A stretch of 36,048 bases of DNA from an uncultured Gammaproteobacteria bacterium (GTDB taxonomy: Bacteria > Pseudomonadota > Gammaproteobacteria > Pseudomonadales > Ketobacteraceae), in contig CAJXZM010000053.1 in the NCBI GenBank assembly GCA_913063125.1, positions 1 through 36,048 of the forward strand, in the 5' to 3' direction. A model generated the notes under the pieces. It ran no database searches, was not told where the DNA came from, and worked only from the letters and a program-made list of their open reading frames with translations. The position numbers and the translations under genes were made by a program. Shown here one piece after another: positions 31,948 to 36,048 of the stretch (positions are counted from its first letter, which is position 1; every line of letters begins with the position of its first letter).

Positions 31948-33441
31948 ATGTTGCGTCATTTTTTAGTACTTATTTCTATGGCTTTGGTCGTTACTGGTTG
32001 TGCACCGCGACCTGACCCAGACAGTACGGCTGAAATGGCGAGGGTATATGGTGAATGTACCTACGCTATAAACACATCAATGCTGGGGCTGTCGGTTATT
32101 GATAGTTCAGATCAGCGTCATCAGATGATTCAACAGATTGTTGATGAATTAATCAAAACCCGCTACAGCAATTTTCCGTGGAAAGTTCACGCCCAAGTAT
32201 TTGATCACCCTGTACCGAATGCCTTTACCACTGGGGGGGGCTTTTTGGCCGCTTTTAGTGGCGTTTATGCGATGGCTGATGATGAGGCTGCATTGGCGGG
32301 TGTGATAGCGCATGAGTTATCACATATGGCAACCATCGACACGATGGAAATTGCACAATACTTAGAGCGAATGTTAGCGTTACGCATACAACAAGGTGGC
32401 CTTGATGAAGAGTATGAAGTAGGCACTGCGTTAAAAACCGTGGTCGATTTTTGTCTGGCAATTCCAGGTTTGGTTAACCCTAAGTGGAAAAACGATTTAA
32501 TCGTAGAAGACAATGTTGAGATAGATGAAATCTACGGGGATAAGGCTGTTCCACATATTCCATACACTTACAGTCAAGATCCAGAAAGCGCTTACTACGT
32601 ATCACTGCGTGACCCTGAAGGGCAGGCGTTAAATAGTTCGTGTAATCAGGGGTATGATGAAACGGATCAAAATGAAAATGATGAATTTATTGTGATAAAC
32701 CCTGAATATTATCTGACAACGTACCCCGATGCAGCGTCACTGCCTCCTATACCGGATGGTTTGGGCGGAGGTCTTGGCGGATTGCCAACAGCAGAGGTAC
32801 TTTGGAAAGCGGATCCTTGGCTGCAGTTTCAGCAAACGGCATTTATGCGTTATGCAGAATGTCAGGCTGATGAGGGTAGTATGTTGAACTTATTTGCGAG
32901 TGGGTATGATCCGCTAGCGTTAAACCAGTCGTTTTCACGTATGTTAACAATGTTTGAAATGGATGAAAAAAGCAGTGATTGGCGTTTTATCAATCACCCT
33001 TCATTAGGGCAGCGGATTGAAGATAATCGAGCATTCATTGCGAATAATAGTGATGAATTACCAACGATAGCTGAGATTGAGCAGTCAGACAGTCCCTTTC
33101 ATTCCTACGTTGCCCTTACGAGTCAAGTTGCATCGTTTGAGACCGCTAGGGACTCAGCAAGAGAAGCGTTGTTTGGGACGGCTGATGTTGCAGGTGTAGC
33201 ATCAAAGGATATAGCTGTGAAGAATGTAGATGTAATTGATGACAAACGCTTAGATAACTTTATGCCGATAACAGTAGCTGATCTTGCCCTCGTTTTAATA
33301 GAGGAGTTTTCAAAGCACAAACAAATAGCTGGGAAAAGCACCTTAGGGAAATCTAAGGGTGATACTCAATGTGATGTTTTTTCTGCGGTGTATAAAAAGT
33401 TAACAGGCAAAGATAGCGTTGCTTGTTTGTCAGTGGATTAA
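31948..33441 (+). CDS. M48-family metalloprotease lipoprotein
   Basis: The start is taken at 31948 (MLRHFLVLISMALVVTGC), giving a compact lipoprotein signal with lipobox V-T-G-C at residue 18; ATG 31897 would add 17 residues. 497 residues. The zinc site H-E-L-S-H is at 32311-32325, preceded by the family features NAFTTGGGFLAAFSGVYAMADDEAALAGVIAHELSH. The third ligand is expected in YAECQADEGS, followed by YDPLALNQSFSRML and the HPS motif. About 180 residues separate HELSH from that Glu, far more than usual. The insert is acidic with a Gly-rich stretch (LGGGLGGL). Expected site: periplasm or outer membrane, degrading misassembled envelope proteins, as BepA/LoiP do. G8 tract at 32233-32240. Confidence 0.85.
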   Translation: MLRHFLVLISMALVVTGCAPRPDPDSTAEMARVYGECTYAINTSMLGLSVIDSSDQRHQMIQQIVDELIKTRYSNFPWKVHAQVFDHPVPNAFTTGGGFLAAFSGVYAMADDEAALAGVIAHELSHMATIDTMEIAQYLERMLALRIQQGGLDEEYEVGTALKTVVDFCLAIPGLVNPKWKNDLIVEDNVEIDEIYGDKAVPHIPYTYSQDPESAYYVSLRDPEGQALNSSCNQGYDETDQNENDEFIVINPEYYLTTYPDAASLPPIPDGLGGGLGGLPTAEVLWKADPWLQFQQTAFMRYAECQADEGSMLNLFASGYDPLALNQSFSRMLTMFEMDEKSSDWRFINHPSLGQRIEDNRAFIANNSDELPTIAEIEQSDSPFHSYVALTSQVASFETARDSAREALFGTADVAGVASKDIAVKNVDVIDDKRLDNFMPITVADLALVLIEEFSKHKQIAGKSTLGKSKGDTQCDVFSAVYKKLTGKDSVACLSVD

Positions 33442-33498
33442 GAGCAAAGTATTTGCAAAAGGCGCGTCGAATGATAGAGATAACTGTTCGGCGGATCT

Positions 33499-33532
33499 CC
33501 ATTCAACGGATATTTAATTATCCGCTGAATGG
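33499..33532. terminator. Bidirectional terminator-like hairpin
   Basis: CCATTCAACGGATA (33499-33512), loop TTTAAT and TATCCGCTGAATGG (33519-33532) pair over 14 bp with one mismatch. It lies between the convergent M48 and PhnA genes, so it can end both transcripts. No long T-run flanks it. Confidence 0.6.
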
Positions 33533-33543
33533 TTACGAATAAA

Positions 33544-34125
33544 TTAGTTCGCTTTCTTCAAAAAGCAGGTTAATAGCACGATACGCGTTCCGTTAACGCG
33601 ACCTTCAATATGTTCTGGGTTTGATGTAAGAGAGATGTTCTTTACGGTGGTGCCCCGCTTTGCGGTGAAGTTGGCACCCTTTACCACTAAGTCCTTAATG
33701 AGCGTTACCGTATCGCCTGTTACTAGCGTAGCGCCATTGCTATCAACACAGGGTGTGTCATCTTCGTCATTGTTTTCCGCTTCACCAGATTCTGCCCACT
33801 CACGAACATCATCCTCTAAATACAGCATATCTAATAGGTCTTGCGCCCAGGCTTCAGCAGAGGAAAGTTGCTTGAGTTGTCGCCAAGCCATCACCTGAAC
33901 AGCGGGCTCTGGTGTCCACATGCTGTCATTTAGGCAGCGCCAATGGTTTGCATCGTTAGGCGCGCTTCCCTCAATTTGCGTTTTGCACGTCGCACATAGC
34001 ATTACACAGTGTTCTGCTGTCACTTCGGTTACAGGAGGGATTTCATAAACGGATAAAGCGCTATTGGAGGCGCAGAGTTCACATTTTGAATCACAACGAG
34101 CGATAAGGGTTTGTTCAATTGTCAT
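33544..34125 (-). CDS. PhnA-family zinc-ribbon protein
   Basis: 193 residues; AAAGGCC precedes the ATG. The N-terminus has a zinc ribbon (C11...C15-x-x-C18 and MLCATCKTQI). The C-terminal 70 residues are the PhnA domain, CVDSNGATLVTGDTVTLIKDLVVKGANFTAKRGTTVKNISL. Between them lies an acidic stretch (SGEAENNDEDDT). Despite the name, the family is not shown to act in phosphonate breakdown: the phosphonoacetate hydrolase PhnA is unrelated. Cytoplasmic; function unknown. Convergent with the M48 gene. Confidence 0.88.
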   Translation of the reverse strand: MTIEQTLIARCDSKCELCASNSALSVYEIPPVTEVTAEHCVMLCATCKTQIEGSAPNDANHWRCLNDSMWTPEPAVQVMAWRQLKQLSSAEAWAQDLLDMLYLEDDVREWAESGEAENNDEDDTPCVDSNGATLVTGDTVTLIKDLVVKGANFTAKRGTTVKNISLTSNPEHIEGRVNGTRIVLLTCFLKKAN

Positions 34126-34780
34126 GGTAGAGGCCTTTCATTAAGTGGCGTGCATTATGCCAATATTTGGGAACAATTAAACAATGACGGGATTGGCTCA
34201 TCGAATGTTGGCTTCATAGAATAGAGTAAGGGTAGATAGAAGGGTTACTTGACTAAAAAGTACCCGGGGGTTTTAGCCAGTTTTTTGTGCTGCCAGAATA
34301 AATGTCTACTACTTTAGGGTTATTTGTGAATGTGCAGTCATTTTTTTGTAACCAGTTTGTGACAAATTGTTAAGTCACTAATCTATTGATTTATAGAGTA
34401 AAAGTGTTGTAATTTGTACGCTTGTACAACGACTTCTTGATGAATTATGCAATAGATTTGCAAAAAGTTCTCAAATTACCCTTTTTGCCTGATCAATTTA
34501 TCGGTAAGCTGTATGCATGTGTACAAGTTAGTACCATTATGCTAAAAATAGCATCGATCAAAAAATAAGCAAAAGCACGAAAGAACGGCTAAAATAAAAA
34601 CAATAAAATGCGTTCGCTACTTTTCGCATAATGATTTGCATGGCTATCTCACATAGCTATCTCGCATGATCATATAGCAATGTACCGACCAAAATTTTAC
34701 CTTGTCATTGATGCCAACCATACGGTCACACTGTGACCGTACAGTACTCTTACGTGTTAACGCCAACGAAGGAGAGGGTA
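34126..34780. promoter_or_regulatory. Long AT-rich regulatory region upstream of the fadL-like gene
   Basis: 655 bp without a convincing gene. It contains several dyads and repeats: TTGTAC/GTACAA at 34414-34429 (4-base centre), a 13-bp tandem repeat at 34641-34666 (TGGCTATCTCACA, TAGCTATCTCGCA), and the palindrome at 34721-34741. The density of such elements suggests several binding sites. A 62-residue frame at 34702-34890 overlaps the fadL-like start in another frame and is not called. Confidence 0.5.
34721..34741. promoter_or_regulatory. Perfect palindromic operator candidate
   Basis: TACGGTCACA (34721-34730), a single C, and TGTGACCGTA (34732-34741) are exact reverse complements. The site ends 39 bp before the ATG at 34781. 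It differs from the E. coli FadR and PsrA consensus forms that I know. Likely operator for a dimeric repressor controlling the fadL-like gene. Confidence 0.55.
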
Positions 34781-36048
34781 ATGTTCACGCAACAGCGTCA
34801 ACACACACAGCGTATGACTTTTTTAGTAGCAGCCTGCCTAGTGGTATGGCTAGTGATACTTCCGTCTACCAGTCATGCGGTGCTTACTGATAGCCTAGGG
34901 ATAGGTAATGCAAAAGCGATAAGTTTAGGTCATGCGGTGACGGCAGATCCACCGGGGATAGATGCTATTCACTTTAACCCAGCGGGTTTGGCTAAGCTTA
35001 AAGGGCGGCAGCGGCAGCTCAAAGTGATTTCAGGGGCGTTTAATATCGGAATGGAAATGGGTGGTTATGATGGAGAACGAGAATATTTTTTAGGACTAGT
35101 TAAAGACGAAATCGGAGCAACAGGAGCGGTTGTGGATGCCGATTTTCTATTCGATGAGTCATTAAATTCTACCAGTGAAACGGAGGGTGCTTCAATGATG
35201 ATGCCGTTTTTTGGTATGACGGATTTACCTGTGCTGTTGTTTCCATTAGGAGGCGCATCTTATTCGGCACCAGAAAGCAATATTACGTTTGGTACTAATG
35301 TTTACACACCAATGGCAATGGGTTTTTATCGCGCTGACGATGACCCTGGTCGATTTATTGGTCAGCGTATGTCGTTTATGATGTTGACCTACTTTTCTCC
35401 TTCAATCGCTATTCAGGTGAATGATGAGCTGTCTATCGGTGCATCGATTAATTTTAATTATGTGGGGGTTGGGTTTGAGTTGCCATTTCGTTCGCCCCAT
35501 GCTGGAATTTGGGCGCTAAGACAGTATCAGGAGCTGGCAAATTGCGATGCTGACCCCGTGTTTCCAGAAGGTGGCTTAATACCTGACTTATGTAACCCTT
35601 TGCGGCCCTACGATGTCATTGGCACATTATCTTTTGAAGTGGAAAAAGAATTAGCTTTTGGGTTTAACATGGGTTTTTTATGGGAGCCTACCCCATGGTT
35701 CGCTTTGGGCATGGTTTATCAGTCGCCGGTATCTATGGATATGGAAGGGGATTATCAATGGGTGAACGGCGATGGTTGGAATAATTTCATAGCCCCTTTG
35801 CGTGAGAATGAAGTATCAAAAGCTGCATTGGATGCCATTGGTATTAAAGGGAATGCAACTTCTGAAGGTACAGCCTCTTTAGATATGACGTATCCGGAGC
35901 ATTTTTCAATGGGTGTGAGTCTACAGTTAACACCTCGTTTTAAAATTAATGTTGATTACAAATTTACTGCATGGTCTGAGTGGGCAGCCATCCCCGTCGA
36001 GTTTTCAGAAAACATTGACCTTCTAGCACTTGCTTCTGTGGTTCCTGA
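34781..36048 (+). CDS. FadL-family outer-membrane transporter of long-chain fatty acids or hydrocarbons (3' end outside the window)
   Basis: The frame opens at ATG 34781 with GGAGAGGG just upstream and runs to the window end without a stop, 422 codons so far. A signal peptide covers about residues 1-33 (MTFLVAACLVVWLVILPSTSHA). The mature start VLTDSLGIGNAKAISLGHAVTADPPGIDAIHFNPAGLAKLKG matches the FadL hatch, with the NPAG motif. Then come beta strands including YFSPSIAIQVNDELSIGASINFNYVGVGFELPF, FGFNMGFLWEPTPWFALGMVYQSP, and YPEHFSMGVSLQLTPRFKINVDYKFTAWSEW. FadL proteins let long-chain fatty acids or hydrophobic compounds cross the outer membrane by lateral diffusion. Several insertions (about 60-130 and 215-245) are longer than in E. 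coli FadL. The substrate cannot be fixed; fatty acids, alkanes and aromatics are all known. Confidence 0.9.
   Translation, partial: MFTQQRQHTQRMTFLVAACLVVWLVILPSTSHAVLTDSLGIGNAKAISLGHAVTADPPGIDAIHFNPAGLAKLKGRQRQLKVISGAFNIGMEMGGYDGEREYFLGLVKDEIGATGAVVDADFLFDESLNSTSETEGASMMMPFFGMTDLPVLLFPLGGASYSAPESNITFGTNVYTPMAMGFYRADDDPGRFIGQRMSFMMLTYFSPSIAIQVNDELSIGASINFNYVGVGFELPFRSPHAGIWALRQYQELANCDADPVFPEGGLIPDLCNPLRPYDVIGTLSFEVEKELAFGFNMGFLWEPTPWFALGMVYQSPVSMDMEGDYQWVNGDGWNNFIAPLRENEVSKAALDAIGIKGNATSEGTASLDMTYPEHFSMGVSLQLTPRFKINVDYKFTAWSEWAAIPVEFSENIDLLALASVVP

Noticed and set aside
33544..34125. Phosphonate-degradation enzyme
   Set aside because: The PhnA name is historical; this zinc-ribbon family is not the phosphonoacetate hydrolase and no phosphonate genes are nearby.
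34702..34890. 62-residue plus-strand ORF at the fadL start
   Set aside because: It overlaps the signal-peptide region of the FadL-like gene in another frame and contains the palindrome.

Overview
This window is a chromosomal stretch of a Gram-negative, moderately AT-rich bacterium, most likely a marine or environmental gammaproteobacterium. The evidence is outer-membrane machinery (a FadL-type porin, an autotransporter, a beta-barrel protein, a lipoprotein protease), an HscC-type Hsp70 operon, CreD, RhlE, an RluA-type pseudouridine synthase and a DUF3348/DUF802/OmpA/DUF2894 cassette. I cannot name the genus. I saw no tRNA, rRNA, CRISPR array, transposase or phage gene.

Layout. 1-117 is the 3' end of a thiolase gene. 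About 760 bp of mostly non-coding DNA follows, ending in a cluster of TAACA/TGTTA half-sites before two small unknown genes (877-1506, 1547-1849). A secreted lipase-like gene faces them (3280-1931, minus). A minus-strand chaperone operon spans 8661-3707: an HscC-like Hsp70, a long J-like/TPR protein and a DUF1266 protein, ending in a hairpin terminator. Two membrane-protein genes of unknown role lie upstream (minus, 8749-9979). 10468-11306 holds a GFA-family gene and a truncated GST-kappa/HCCA-isomerase-like remnant, followed by creD. 13035-15511 is a two-gene unit of a periplasmic single-haem protein and a chemoreceptor. 15725-17858 carries an acyltransferase and a beta-lactamase-fold esterase; 18051-20134 carries rhlE and an RluA-type gene; 20332-21261 is a divergent Lgt-family protein. 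On the minus strand, 21345-23568 has a START-domain protein, an FKBP isomerase and a ferritin-like PF10118 protein.

The most striking locus is 23850-28843, four plus-strand genes with overlapping or touching reading frames. A small DUF3348 protein is followed by a 937-residue DUF802 protein with a MotA/TolQ/ExbB-like four-helix membrane part and a cytoplasmic tail of more than 550 residues. Next comes a MotB/ZorB-like protein with one membrane helix, a membrane-entry Asp and an OmpA peptidoglycan-binding domain, then a DUF2894 protein. This reads as an uncharacterised ion-driven envelope motor, built like ZorA/ZorB but without Zorya effector genes.

The right end is an envelope block: a short-passenger autotransporter and a beta-barrel protein (probable operon), an M48 lipoprotein protease with an unusually large insertion and a G8 tract in its gene, a PhnA-family gene on the minus strand, and a FadL-family gene running off the window. 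A perfect palindrome (10-bp arms, 1-bp centre) lies 39 bp before the fadL-like start. Thiolase, lipase, acyltransferase, START protein and FadL give a loose lipid theme, but they are not one operon.
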